64,000 nucleotides of DNA, taken from assembly GCA_009746045.1 (NCBI GenBank), contig RPFO01000165.1, forward strand, positions 4,293,973 to 4,357,972. The letters run 5' to 3'. The translations under genes and the position numbers were made by a program. This DNA comes from Mesostigma viride. Taxonomy: Eukaryota; Streptophyta; Mesostigmatophyceae; Mesostigmatales; Mesostigmataceae. The first letter of the stretch is position 1; each line of letters starts with the position of its first letter. Below are positions 57,462-64,000 of this stretch, one piece after another. The notes beneath the pieces were generated by a model. It saw nothing but the letters and a program-made list of their open reading frames with translations, did no database searches and had not been told where the DNA came from.

Positions 57462-57565
57462 CACTCTGAACTTTAATACACAGCGATCGTTTTGATTTTG
57501 GTCTGGAGAACGAACCTCGTTCGTACAGGGAACGATTTTTTTTTGCAAACGTTTGAATAACCGCA

Positions 57566-58417
57566 ATGGCGATGGAGGAGGGAGAAATCCCTGGCGTCTC
57601 GAGGGGATGGTCAAGCCGACGTGCGAATCCTCGAGAGGCAAGCGACGTCTTAAAAGCCGTCAACGGCGCGTGTTGTACCTGGGACGTTCCAAGACCGTAC
57701 ATCCACTTCGTGACGTCGACCAAAGAACTCGTGGCGGAACTCGGAAACGACGCGTATACCATGACCGAGTTTCGCAAGGGGGTGTACGTCCTCCTCGCCC
57801 TTGTGAGAGTACGTGGCGGTCGTCCAGTTTGCGCGCTAGTACACGGGGACCGGACAGTTGACATTATCAAGATGCCAACTTTCAAGACAAAACTTTTCAA
57901 AGGAACTGTCGCGGTTGGAATCTTGACTACAGACTTTATGAATCGGTCCGTCATATATATACATGACTGTCTGGCTTTCAGTCGCCGAAATTTGAGATCT
58001 CGAGATTTTAAATCTAGGCTCGAATACGCGCAAATGATTGTTTCGATGAACTTTCCTAGTACGGGAAACATGTATTTGCACACATTTATTAAGTGCAGTC
58101 CTTTTATGGACATTAGGTCGGGAGACATGGACACGAAAAACAATAATGTTCTTTTTATTCCTTCTTCATCTTTCGTTGAACAAGGATACGTGAAGGGTAA
58201 GGTACCCGTGCTCCTGGAGAACAAAATCGGTGCAACTACCGAAAAGGGGAGCAACCTTCTCAGAAAGTCTAAACTTTGCTCCCTCGCTGACCGCCTGACT
58301 TCTGGTTGGCGCGTCTGCCCCGGCTGGACTTCTTGGGGTCGTACACAATGCGGTACAGCAGGCGTTCCCCCGCCGATGACATGGGGGATTCTTGGATCTG
58401 GAGTTTTTTTGTCGTAG
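57566..58417 (+). CDS. Nucleotidyltransferase-like protein (mRNA-capping/ligase fold), active site degenerate
   Basis: 283 residues. Residues about 65-160 resemble the core of covalent nucleotidyltransferases such as capping guanylyltransferases: TEFRKGVYVLLAL stands where motif I (KxDG) is expected, LFKGTVAVGI where motif III (LxDGE) is expected, VIYIHDCLAF matches the next strand, RDFKSRLEYAQ the usual R-rich helix, and NNNVLFIPSSS (about 192-202) motif IV (DGLIFTP). The aspartate-glycine pairs are missing, so activity is doubtful. The C-terminal 50 residues are antisense to the primase 3' end (58269-58417) and may be accidental. An RNA-binding or inactive capping subunit is the main alternative. 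Confidence 0.45.
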   Translation: MAMEEGEIPGVSRGWSSRRANPREASDVLKAVNGACCTWDVPRPYIHFVTSTKELVAELGNDAYTMTEFRKGVYVLLALVRVRGGRPVCALVHGDRTVDIIKMPTFKTKLFKGTVAVGILTTDFMNRSVIYIHDCLAFSRRNLRSRDFKSRLEYAQMIVSMNFPSTGNMYLHTFIKCSPFMDIRSGDMDTKNNNVLFIPSSSFVEQGYVKGKVPVLLENKIGATTEKGSNLLRKSKLCSLADRLTSGWRVCPGWTSWGRTQCGTAGVPPPMTWGILGSGVFLS

Positions 58418-59729
58418 AGAAAAGCTGGACGGAGATGTCGCTGGGGATGCGACCTGGGTCGGAGCGGTATCCTCTGCACTCGTCGTCAAAGCAGCGCTGG
58501 AACCACCCGTGTCTGTTGACTTCGAACCAGACATTGTTCCGCTCGTGCATGCGATGCACGTTGCGACAATCCCGGCTTCGACTCCACACCCAGTACACGC
58601 TCGACTGCCCCTCACCGTCTTTGAAAGCGTTCGTCAAGACCACCCCTGTTAGGAGTTTGCAAATGGCCTTGTACTCTTCGCTGTCCTTTGGCAGAAGAGT
58701 TCCGTTCGCGTTCGAGGGACCTGCAGGGTACAAAGCGGACGGGCGATCATGAGCGCGTTTGTTTCGGTTCTTTCGACATCGGGGTTGCTCGACAAGGTCC
58801 TCGTCATGGTCGCTGGGAGCCACGACGGTGGCGGGAACCACGTTCTCCATCTCGTCATAGATCCGAACCGAGGTCATACGGAGCTGGTGGTAGATAGACG
58901 GAGGGTCGTAGTCGACGCTACCCTCCGAGTCTGTCTGCGAAACGAACGTGTAGGGACGGTTCTCATGGATCTTGCCGAAGACACACGAGCATTCTCGTCG
59001 AATGTCCGCTTTTCTCCTGCAGTATGCGCACGGACACGTTCGTGCAGAAGATCCTCCGCCTTTGCAACCTTGAAGCTCCTTGTCGAGGATCCGAAACTTC
59101 TTGCTGCACTCGCCACATCGAACACATTTGAGAGAGTACAGCATCCGGAGGCCGTTGTCTAGCATGATAGACGAGTCCACGACCGCGTTCCAGGAGTTCG
59201 TTTCTGGTCGTGGCCCGAACTTGGTGTGCAAACGAGACACGATGAAGCTTCTGAGCTCGAGGGCGACATCCTTGTTGACAGGGATACCCGGCCAGTGGAC
59301 GTGCACGCCACTTTTTACCAGGTTACCTTTCTTCTTCGTGGGAGCTTTGCAAATCACCATGTGATAGTCCACCTGGTCGCCTTCTTGCACGCAAGAACGT
59401 ACAAGCGTTTGGATCTCAGGAATCCACTCGTTTTCTATCACAGATGTCATGTCGGATTCGTCCTCGCAGTCGATGTCTAGAAAGAACGGGAAGACCGGAT
59501 CGGACTTTTGCTCCACAATAAAGTTTTGCTTTTCCTCTGTCGCGTCTTTCTCGATGCATTTGTAAAACTCAAAAAGACAATCGCTTGAAACGTAGACTTT
59601 GCCTCCGCGAAACCCGTCTAAGAGAAGATGCGTGTACTCTTCAGTGGACTCCACGAAACATTGTCTCTCAACCAACCATTCGGTCGCGTTGGAATAGGGA
59701 GGCGGCTGCCATCTCGTCGTGGGGCACAT
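58269..59729 (-). CDS. PrimPol/UL52-type primase (archaeo-eukaryotic primase family)
   Basis: 486 residues. The catalytic core carries FLDID (83-87, the metal-binding hhhDhD motif), SGVHVHW (140-146, the sxH motif) and DNGLRMLYSLK (191-201, third motif). A Cys-rich insertion follows (CVRCGEC, CPCAYC, CSC; about 202-250). The C-terminal zinc module has RDCRNVHRMHERNNVWFE and FQRCFDDECRG, with Cys-His-Cys-Cys ligands as in PrimPol and herpes UL52. It makes primers or bypasses lesions at viral replication forks. No D5-type helicase is fused to it, unlike many giant-virus primases, and none lies nearby in the window. Confidence 0.85.
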   Translation of the reverse strand: MCPTTRWQPPPYSNATEWLVERQCFVESTEEYTHLLLDGFRGGKVYVSSDCLFEFYKCIEKDATEEKQNFIVEQKSDPVFPFFLDIDCEDESDMTSVIENEWIPEIQTLVRSCVQEGDQVDYHMVICKAPTKKKGNLVKSGVHVHWPGIPVNKDVALELRSFIVSRLHTKFGPRPETNSWNAVVDSSIMLDNGLRMLYSLKCVRCGECSKKFRILDKELQGCKGGGSSARTCPCAYCRRKADIRRECSCVFGKIHENRPYTFVSQTDSEGSVDYDPPSIYHQLRMTSVRIYDEMENVVPATVVAPSDHDEDLVEQPRCRKNRNKRAHDRPSALYPAGPSNANGTLLPKDSEEYKAICKLLTGVVLTNAFKDGEGQSSVYWVWSRSRDCRNVHRMHERNNVWFEVNRHGWFQRCFDDECRGYRSDPGRIPSDISVQLFSTTKKLQIQESPMSSAGERLLYRIVYDPKKSSRGRRANQKSGGQRGSKV

Positions 59730-59808
59730 CTTCTCTCACAGCGTAGTCGATTAAGAGGTTGTAAAACGAAGAAATTAACTGAAACACGACGTCAATAAAC
59801 GCCTCCAT
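59668..59808 (-). CDS. Possible small hydrophobic protein overlapping the primase start
   Basis: 46 codons from ATG 59806-59808, beginning MEAFIDVVFQLISSFYNLLI, with an amphipathic or membrane-prone N-terminal half and an acidic rest. It overlaps the first 62 bp of the primase in another frame. Several other genes in the island are this small, which is the main argument for it. A 5' leader without coding function is equally possible. Confidence 0.3.
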   Translation of the reverse strand: MEAFIDVVFQLISSFYNLLIDYAVREDVPHDEMAAASLFQRDRMVG

Positions 59809-59884
59809 CTTTCATGGCGAAGAGGAGGAACTTCGCGGCTATCTGTCTCGTATGAAAATCTCGAGTCTGCGTTAGGACTTAAAA

Positions 59885-60679
59885 ATGGATGCGGCCGAAG
59901 GGGATCAATCCAGAAGTAGATCCCCCAGAATCGTGGTGACCAATCAGAGGTACGAAACGTCACCTGCGAGTTCTCCAATCAAATCAAATCTCAGGCCAGA
60001 AGACGCGTCTGAGGTAGGCGTCCATCAGATTTTGTTCCGTAAAAACGAACCTTTTGCGAAAAAATCTAGCACTCAAGAAGACGGACGCGTATGGACGACC
60101 AACATCGAGGTGCTTGTTTATTCTTGGGCTCAAAAAGCGCTGGCATATCGAGAGATGCATGACATGGCAGCGAGTCGTGCAGACTTTTTAGGAAACCTGA
60201 TTGGTCTACCCGTGATTCTTCTAACAGCTAGTGCAGGAACCGCATCTTTTGCAAGTAGGAGACAAGATCGATGCAACAACCGAGATTTACTCACGATATA
60301 CGTCGGAGTCGCCAGCATGGTCTCGTCCGCTCTAACGGGAATTCAGAATTTTCTGAAGTTCCATCAAAAGGCTGAAAAGCATCGTCAGATGTCCAACCGT
60401 TTTTCGTCGTTTTATCGGGAAGTAGATGTGGAACTAACGAAATCACGCCAGCATCGCCTAGATCCGTTCGAGTTCGTCCAAACTTTACGACTTACGCTTG
60501 ACCGGCTTTTGTCAGAGGATCCGCCGATACCGGCCACCGTCCGGCGTAAGCACAAAAGACTTAAATCTCGCGCCGTAACCGATACTACGAACAACAATCC
60601 CCACACTCCGGGCATGCCACAAGTAGTCGTGGATAAGGACCAGGACGCAAACGAAGTTCGTACGATCAAAAAACTCTGA
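59885..60679 (+). CDS. SLATT-type two-transmembrane protein
   Basis: 264 residues. A polar N-terminus (to about 65) precedes a conserved-looking core: a helix WAQKALAYREMHDMAASRAD, a first span at about 101-123 (FLGNLIGLPVILLTASAGTA), a second at about 134-157 (LLTIYVGVASMVSSALTGIQ) and a helix FHQKAEKHRQMSNRFSSFYR. This order is that of SLATT domains, proposed pore-forming effectors linked to SMODS and SLOG nucleotide-signalling systems in bacteria and found in some eukaryotes and viruses. The C-terminal tail is basic and disordered. No nucleotidyltransferase of the SMODS type lies beside it here. Channel formation is inferred from the family. Confidence 0.68.
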   Translation: MDAAEGDQSRSRSPRIVVTNQRYETSPASSPIKSNLRPEDASEVGVHQILFRKNEPFAKKSSTQEDGRVWTTNIEVLVYSWAQKALAYREMHDMAASRADFLGNLIGLPVILLTASAGTASFASRRQDRCNNRDLLTIYVGVASMVSSALTGIQNFLKFHQKAEKHRQMSNRFSSFYREVDVELTKSRQHRLDPFEFVQTLRLTLDRLLSEDPPIPATVRRKHKRLKSRAVTDTTNNNPHTPGMPQVVVDKDQDANEVRTIKKL

Positions 60680-60694
60680 CCGTATGGTATCGAA

Positions 60695-60883
60695 ATGCGC
60701 GCTATATCGATCGCAGTTTATTTCTTAAGCGTGTACATGCTACTGGTCGCCCGACCACGGTGCATGTTTGAAGAGAACGGAGATCCTATACCTTTTGGCG
60801 TCGGAGAAAATCAGACGCTTCTACCTTTTTGGCTCGTAGCTCTATCGCTTGCGTTGTACGTATCTGTACTTACGTCAAAGTAA
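60695..60883 (+). CDS. Small membrane protein, two predicted spans
   Basis: 62 residues. Hydrophobic stretches at about 3-19 (AISIAVYFLSVYMLLVA) and 43-60 (LPFWLVALSLALYVSVL), with a loop containing one Cys and NQT, a possible glycosylation site. It starts 15 bp after the SLATT gene and ends 1 bp before the next start, so the three look co-expressed. Confidence 0.55.
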   Translation: MRAISIAVYFLSVYMLLVARPRCMFEENGDPIPFGVGENQTLLPFWLVALSLALYVSVLTSK

Positions 60884-60884
60884 A

Positions 60885-61046
60885 ATGGACACTCTCAACT
60901 TGACAGGGTATGACGTCACGAGCGAAAACTTAGAGCCAGTGATCGATGATCTTCCTGACGGCTTTCAAAGCTATTACCGGGACGACTTGCTAAATCTCTA
61001 TCTTGCACTGCGTGAAATGATAGAAGCCTCGGGGCTTCCTTTCTAA
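60885..61046 (+). CDS. Small acidic hypothetical protein
   Basis: 53 residues from ATG 60885 (MDTLNLTGYDVTSENLEPVI). Acidic and soluble, predicted mostly helical in its second half. No family is recognised. The reading frame fills the space between its neighbours, and the AAAATGG start context resembles that of the SLATT gene. Confidence 0.5.
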   Translation: MDTLNLTGYDVTSENLEPVIDDLPDGFQSYYRDDLLNLYLALREMIEASGLPF

Positions 61047-61131
61047 AAAACGCGAATTTCTCTGATTTTTGCGACTTCGTGGCGTCATTTTCAATCGCTC
61101 CGGAATATATTCGTCCTGATTATTAGAAAGT

Positions 61132-61929
61132 ATGAGCCTCGTGTTTCACCGATTTGATGGAAACACGAGCGACTTGGGAGTAAACATCGTCCCTGCCATC
61201 ACGTCGCCGCTAATCACAGAGGTGCCGCCCGCATACCTCTTACCATCGGACGAGGTGATCGTCACGCCGATCCGTTCGTCTCTTCTCGTTATCCCCCAGA
61301 GGGTGATGGAGCAACGAGAAGTGGCTGTCGTATCAGGGAGCAGCATCACGTACTGTCCTTACACCGGGTGCGCGACCACGTATCCGTTCGATGTTCGAAC
61401 AACCGGGCTCGTCGAAAACAGCAATACGTTGCTCATTGACCCCGTAGACGGGTCGCTTTTGAGCCAGATTTCAGGAAAGTTTGTGTATGGACCGAAGTCT
61501 GGCGTGGAAGTTCCTCGATCCCCCTGTGTCGTTTGCCCATATAACGCTATAATGTCTTTACACCGACCTGAAACGACAATCAGTGATTTAAACGGTTTTT
61601 CGAACCGTTTGGTTTTTCTTCACGGAGACAAAGCGGACGGAGACAACGAGAGATACTCTTCCTCCCACTTCAACGAGTATAAGACAAAGCGCGACCCGAT
61701 GTTCCCTGTCAAACACCCGTATCGAGTCGGGTCCACGGTCCATCCGAAGCACACTGGGTATGTCGACCTAGAAGATCCCGAGCGGGCGTTCTACCCGGGA
61801 AAACCGAGAAAGTTTGGTGACGTGACCTCCCTTTTTCGGTATCACTTCCCTCTGCCGATGTATGCATTCGCATACGACGCATTTAGTGACGAATTTAAAG
61901 ACCGGGTGTTCGGCAAAGAAGATTTATAA
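61132..61929 (+). CDS. DUF3179-like protein
   Basis: 265 residues. The layout matches DUF3179 as I know it: an opening like GVNIVPAITSPLITEVPPAY, a strand-rich part VIVTPIRSSLLVIP, the Cys motif ITYCPYTGCATTYPFD (about 72-87; family form VTYCPLCGTA) and LIDPVDGSLLSQISGKFVYG (101-120; family form D..t.SlW.Q.tG.ai.G). Two more Cys (CVVCPY, about 132-137) may bind metal with the first pair. A Tyr/Phe-rich C-terminus follows. The biochemical role of the family is unknown, and it is mainly bacterial and archaeal, so its presence in a viral cluster hints at transfer. Confidence 0.6.
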   Translation: MSLVFHRFDGNTSDLGVNIVPAITSPLITEVPPAYLLPSDEVIVTPIRSSLLVIPQRVMEQREVAVVSGSSITYCPYTGCATTYPFDVRTTGLVENSNTLLIDPVDGSLLSQISGKFVYGPKSGVEVPRSPCVVCPYNAIMSLHRPETTISDLNGFSNRLVFLHGDKADGDNERYSSSHFNEYKTKRDPMFPVKHPYRVGSTVHPKHTGYVDLEDPERAFYPGKPRKFGDVTSLFRYHFPLPMYAFAYDAFSDEFKDRVFGKEDL

Positions 61930-61955
61930 ATCGTTTGTTGTGTTATATAAATGGA

Positions 61956-62144
61956 ATGAGTGCTGCTTTGGGTCTAGGAATCGGGCTGATCGTCGCGGCA
62001 GGAGTGTACGTCGCTTACCAGGTTGCTCAGAACGAACCGGACAAAGAAGACAATAACGACGGCGAAGAGGAGGATCAAGATGAAGAGAAAGATACTCAGA
62101 CGAAGAAAAGGATGTCATGGACGACGCTGCTGCTGAAGAGTTAG
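61956..62144 (+). CDS. Small single-span membrane protein with acidic tail
   Basis: 62 residues from ATG 61956, which follows a TATATAAA-like box (61943-61951). One hydrophobic segment at about 3-22 (AALGLGIGLIVAAGVYVAYQ) is followed by a strongly acidic run (DKEDNNDGEEEDQDEEKD) and a basic end. It overlaps the next gene by 28 bp. Possibly a virion membrane protein; no family is recognised. Confidence 0.55.
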   Translation: MSAALGLGIGLIVAAGVYVAYQVAQNEPDKEDNNDGEEEDQDEEKDTQTKKRMSWTTLLLKS

Positions 62145-62686
62145 CCGCATCGCTTATGAGAGATATTCAACCTAAAAGCTACAAAGATATGACGGAAATG
62201 GAGCTTTCCAACGAGTTAACAAAGATTTTGAAGATCACTGGTGGTCAAAGGGAAGACCCGAGGGCCAAAGAAATATTAGAAGAGATGCGAATTCGTGCTG
62301 CCAATAAAACGGATCACCTTGCTTTGCCGTCTTCAGCGGACATTGCTGCTCTTGACGCTGCCTCCCAGATGACAGGCGTCGAGAATCTCAAGTTCGAAAC
62401 ATTGTCACATATCCAAAGAATGTATCGTGCCATTTTTCGATATTCGGCTTCTAATATTCGTTCTAAATTGCTTGACGGTCTCGAGAAAAACGCCTCCGCG
62501 GAAGCTGATCGACTACGAAGCCTCCGCGACGCATTGGCTGAGAATAGCGAGCCTCGAAAGGTGGCAAATGACAACGTGAACAAATTCAAGCGATTGGAGC
62601 GCGTGGTATTCTGTCATGAGGTCCTACCTCTACACGGGAGATGCTCCTTTTCGGAGTTACAATGCCATGGCGCGTTTTTTTATTGA
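62117..62686 (+). CDS. Hypothetical helical protein
   Basis: 189 residues from ATG 62117 (MDDAAAEELAASLMRDIQPK). Almost entirely helical, charged, with coiled-coil-prone stretches (LLDGLEKNASAEADRLRSLR). The last 25 residues overlap the following gene in another frame and are Cys-rich and unlike the rest, so the natural end may have been earlier or a frameshift may have lengthened it. No family is recognised. Confidence 0.55.
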   Translation: MDDAAAEELAASLMRDIQPKSYKDMTEMELSNELTKILKITGGQREDPRAKEILEEMRIRAANKTDHLALPSSADIAALDAASQMTGVENLKFETLSHIQRMYRAIFRYSASNIRSKLLDGLEKNASAEADRLRSLRDALAENSEPRKVANDNVNKFKRLERVVFCHEVLPLHGRCSFSELQCHGAFFY

Positions 62687-63218
62687 TTTAGGGGTCATGG
62701 ATAAGTTTGATTTGTATGTTTCCAACTTATACAGTTTTATCAGCGTTGACACGAGCACGCGGCCTCTGAAAACTCTCGAATGGGTCGACTCCGAGAAGTT
62801 TAAGCTTGAAGCTCCCGGAAGCAAGTTCGTCACGCCTGTTGTAACAACTTCAGACGCAGCGTTACGTTCTGCCCTAAAAAAGGCGGGGCTTGCCGTGTTT
62901 GATGTCGAGGAAAAGGAGAAGCAAGCCGCATACGACAACGCAGATGTAAACGACATTTCGGGTCGTGCAGCGCTGAAGGTTTCCTTGGACGACTACAAGC
63001 GCTACAAGGCGTCGACACTGTCCACGTTCAATTCGGCTGTCGACAAAGAACCTAAGGCTAGCATGTTCATCGCATTATGGTCGTTCTTTGATGCAACGAG
63101 TGTGACAATGGAAACCGTCATCAAGTTTGTAAGCGACCCTTCGGAATGGGGTCTTAGTTCCAGGGACAACATTAACAAGTTCCGTTCATTTATTAACAAT
63201 AACGAATTGTTTGCTTAA
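62616..63218 (+). CDS. Hypothetical protein
   Basis: 200 residues from ATG 62616 (MRSYLYTGDAPFRSYNAMAR). Mixed helical protein with a Lys-rich middle, a Trp/Phe-containing segment (FIALWSFFDATSVTMETVIK) and the C-terminus INKFRSFINNNELFA. It overlaps the preceding gene by 71 bp in another frame. A TAATCATAATACAAATGA stretch separates it from the next gene. No family is recognised. Confidence 0.6.
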   Translation: MRSYLYTGDAPFRSYNAMARFFIDLGVMDKFDLYVSNLYSFISVDTSTRPLKTLEWVDSEKFKLEAPGSKFVTPVVTTSDAALRSALKKAGLAVFDVEEKEKQAAYDNADVNDISGRAALKVSLDDYKRYKASTLSTFNSAVDKEPKASMFIALWSFFDATSVTMETVIKFVSDPSEWGLSSRDNINKFRSFINNNELFA

Positions 63219-63229
63219 TCATAATACAA

Positions 63230-63433
63230 ATGATAATCCAATGCTTAAAAAGTACATGGGAGACATTCTTTCTTGCAATCATATCATTTTACATCGGGGT
63301 GGTTCTAATTCCTCCAAACCCCCAAACAGCAACAAATATGCAGAACCTTCCTAGTAGAATCTTCATCGCGTTGGGTTTTCTTTCGATGATACCCTCTCTT
63401 GTCTGCATCGGGGTGATGGCTACCAAAACGTGA
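63230..63433 (+). CDS. Small membrane protein, two predicted spans
   Basis: 67 residues from ATG 63230. Spans at about 12-29 (FFLAIISFYIGVVLIP) and 44-64 (IFIALGFLSMIPSLVCIGVM), with a short Pro/Asn/Gln loop. Its stop overlaps the convergent exonuclease gene by 14 bp. No family is recognised. Confidence 0.55.
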   Translation: MIIQCLKSTWETFFLAIISFYIGVVLIPPNPQTATNMQNLPSRIFIALGFLSMIPSLVCIGVMATKT

Positions 63434-64000
63434 AGTTCTGGACATCTTTGTGAACGACCTCAGAGGCCTCAGGCGTGCTTGGTGGAGGTGATGGTTCCTT
63501 GATCGGATCTCGATCGAGGAATGGGAACGGTTCTTCGAGCGTTACCGATTTTCTCTTCTTAGGCGTTTTCGTTTCCGAATCCGTATCCGAAGTTGTCGGG
63601 GAAGGAGAGTCGGAAGCCGCGAACACACCGGTCTTGTCAAGGTAGTCGATGCCTCCTTTTGCGTCGATCTCCATCCATTCATTGCGAAAGGACTGCATCA
63701 CAGGAAAGTACTTACGAAACCAGTCCCGGTCCCGCCGAATCTCTAGAATGTCTAAAACCTGCTCAGTCCATGTCGTGGCAGGGGAAAACTGCACAAAGTG
63801 CGCGATCTCGAGGTTCAATATCTCCAACAGTATTTGGACCTGCGGGATGTAATACTTAGGGCACTCGTGCGTGATTTTGCGCTTCATAGGACACTTGATT
63901 TCGACCAAAATTCCGTCTGTTGTCACTCTGTCTGGGCTTCCGCCGAGCCAGGGGTGGAGAGGGTGCGCGATGAGGCCGAAACAGAGACACTTTTTGCCCG
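63420..64000 (-). CDS. YqaJ/lambda-type exonuclease, 5' end outside the window
   Basis: The frame is open to the right edge. Reading inward it shows HPWLGGSPDRV and GILVEIKCP, then YYIPQVQILLEIL and FVQFSP. This is the catalytic sequence of YqaJ-like nucleases of the PD-(D/E)xK fold: the Asp of SPD and Glu-x-Lys of EIK bind metal. Such 5'-3' exonucleases pair with annealing proteins in viral recombination and are common in large DNA viruses. A low-complexity Ser/Thr/Pro tail of about 65 residues with a basic KTPKKRK patch follows, perhaps a nuclear localisation signal. A GTG at 63926 is not the start, since similarity continues upstream. Confidence 0.82.
   Translation of the reverse strand, partial: GKKCLCFGLIAHPLHPWLGGSPDRVTTDGILVEIKCPMKRKITHECPKYYIPQVQILLEILNLEIAHFVQFSPATTWTEQVLDILEIRRDRDWFRKYFPVMQSFRNEWMEIDAKGGIDYLDKTGVFAASDSPSPTTSDTDSETKTPKKRKSVTLEEPFPFLDRDPIKEPSPPPSTPEASEVVHKDVQNFTFW

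Larger units (their letters stand above)
50396..64000. mobile_element. Endogenous large DNA virus segment (right end open)
   Basis: Sixteen or so closely packed intronless genes on both strands, intergenic gaps mostly below 100 bp, several overlapping, with a viral-type primase, YqaJ exonuclease, a large LamG-like protein and small membrane proteins. To its left lie spliced genes and repeats. The reading frames are mostly intact, so decay is limited; the insertion is recent, or the contig joins viral and host DNA artificially. Confidence 0.72.

Overview
The window looks like nuclear DNA of a eukaryote, most likely a unicellular alga, carrying a piece of an integrated large DNA virus. Evidence for the host: two clearly spliced genes with GT-AG introns (an 18-exon ankyrin gene and a two-exon dynamin-like gene), an intron in a RING gene, TATA boxes and AATAAA signals at plausible distances, several non-LTR retrotransposon copies, a CACTA-type DNA transposon and abundant microsatellites. 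I cannot name the species. The viral stretch (about 50.4-64.0 kb, right end open) is compact and intronless, with overlapping or closely spaced genes on both strands.

Layout. 1-113: end of a coiled-coil gene. 1.15-7.27 kb, minus strand: a nearly complete LINE (ORF1 plus ORF2 with endonuclease and reverse transcriptase, broken by a few indels) lying head-to-tail with a 5'-truncated copy. 7.275-12.911 kb: a CACTA-like element that split the truncated LINE copy and is framed by a 2-bp AT duplication. 13-17 kb: LINE scraps and unassigned DNA. 17.08-35.41 kb, minus strand: one long gene with an N-terminal region, a coiled coil and 15 ankyrin repeats, each repeat on its own 99-bp phase-0 exon. Its middle has been amplified as five tandem two-exon units of 1.68 or 1.79 kb. 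36.8-40.2 kb, plus strand: dynamin-like GTPase. 41.1-42.1 kb: chimeric LINE scrap.

43.8-50.3 kb holds four genes of unclear origin: an acidic coiled-coil protein, an F-box-like protein, a Cys-rich RING-like protein and a spliced RING/zinc-finger protein. Around the last three the motif CCACGGG/CCCGTGG recurs many times on both strands, including a 124-bp tandem array able to form hairpins, which suggests a shared control element or a repeat-derived promoter.

50.4-64.0 kb, the viral island: a giant protein of LamG-like modules cut off in the first residues of a seventh module, a PrimPol/UL52-type primase, a YqaJ-type exonuclease (partial), a protein with a signature I associate with nucleocytoplasmic large DNA viruses, a nucleotidyltransferase-like protein with eroded active-site motifs, a SLATT-type two-membrane-span protein, a DUF3179-like protein and a set of tiny membrane proteins. 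Replication/recombination, surface and membrane functions are represented. No capsid, packaging ATPase or polymerase gene falls in the window, so the viral lineage (giant virus proper or a relative such as a mirusvirus) stays open.
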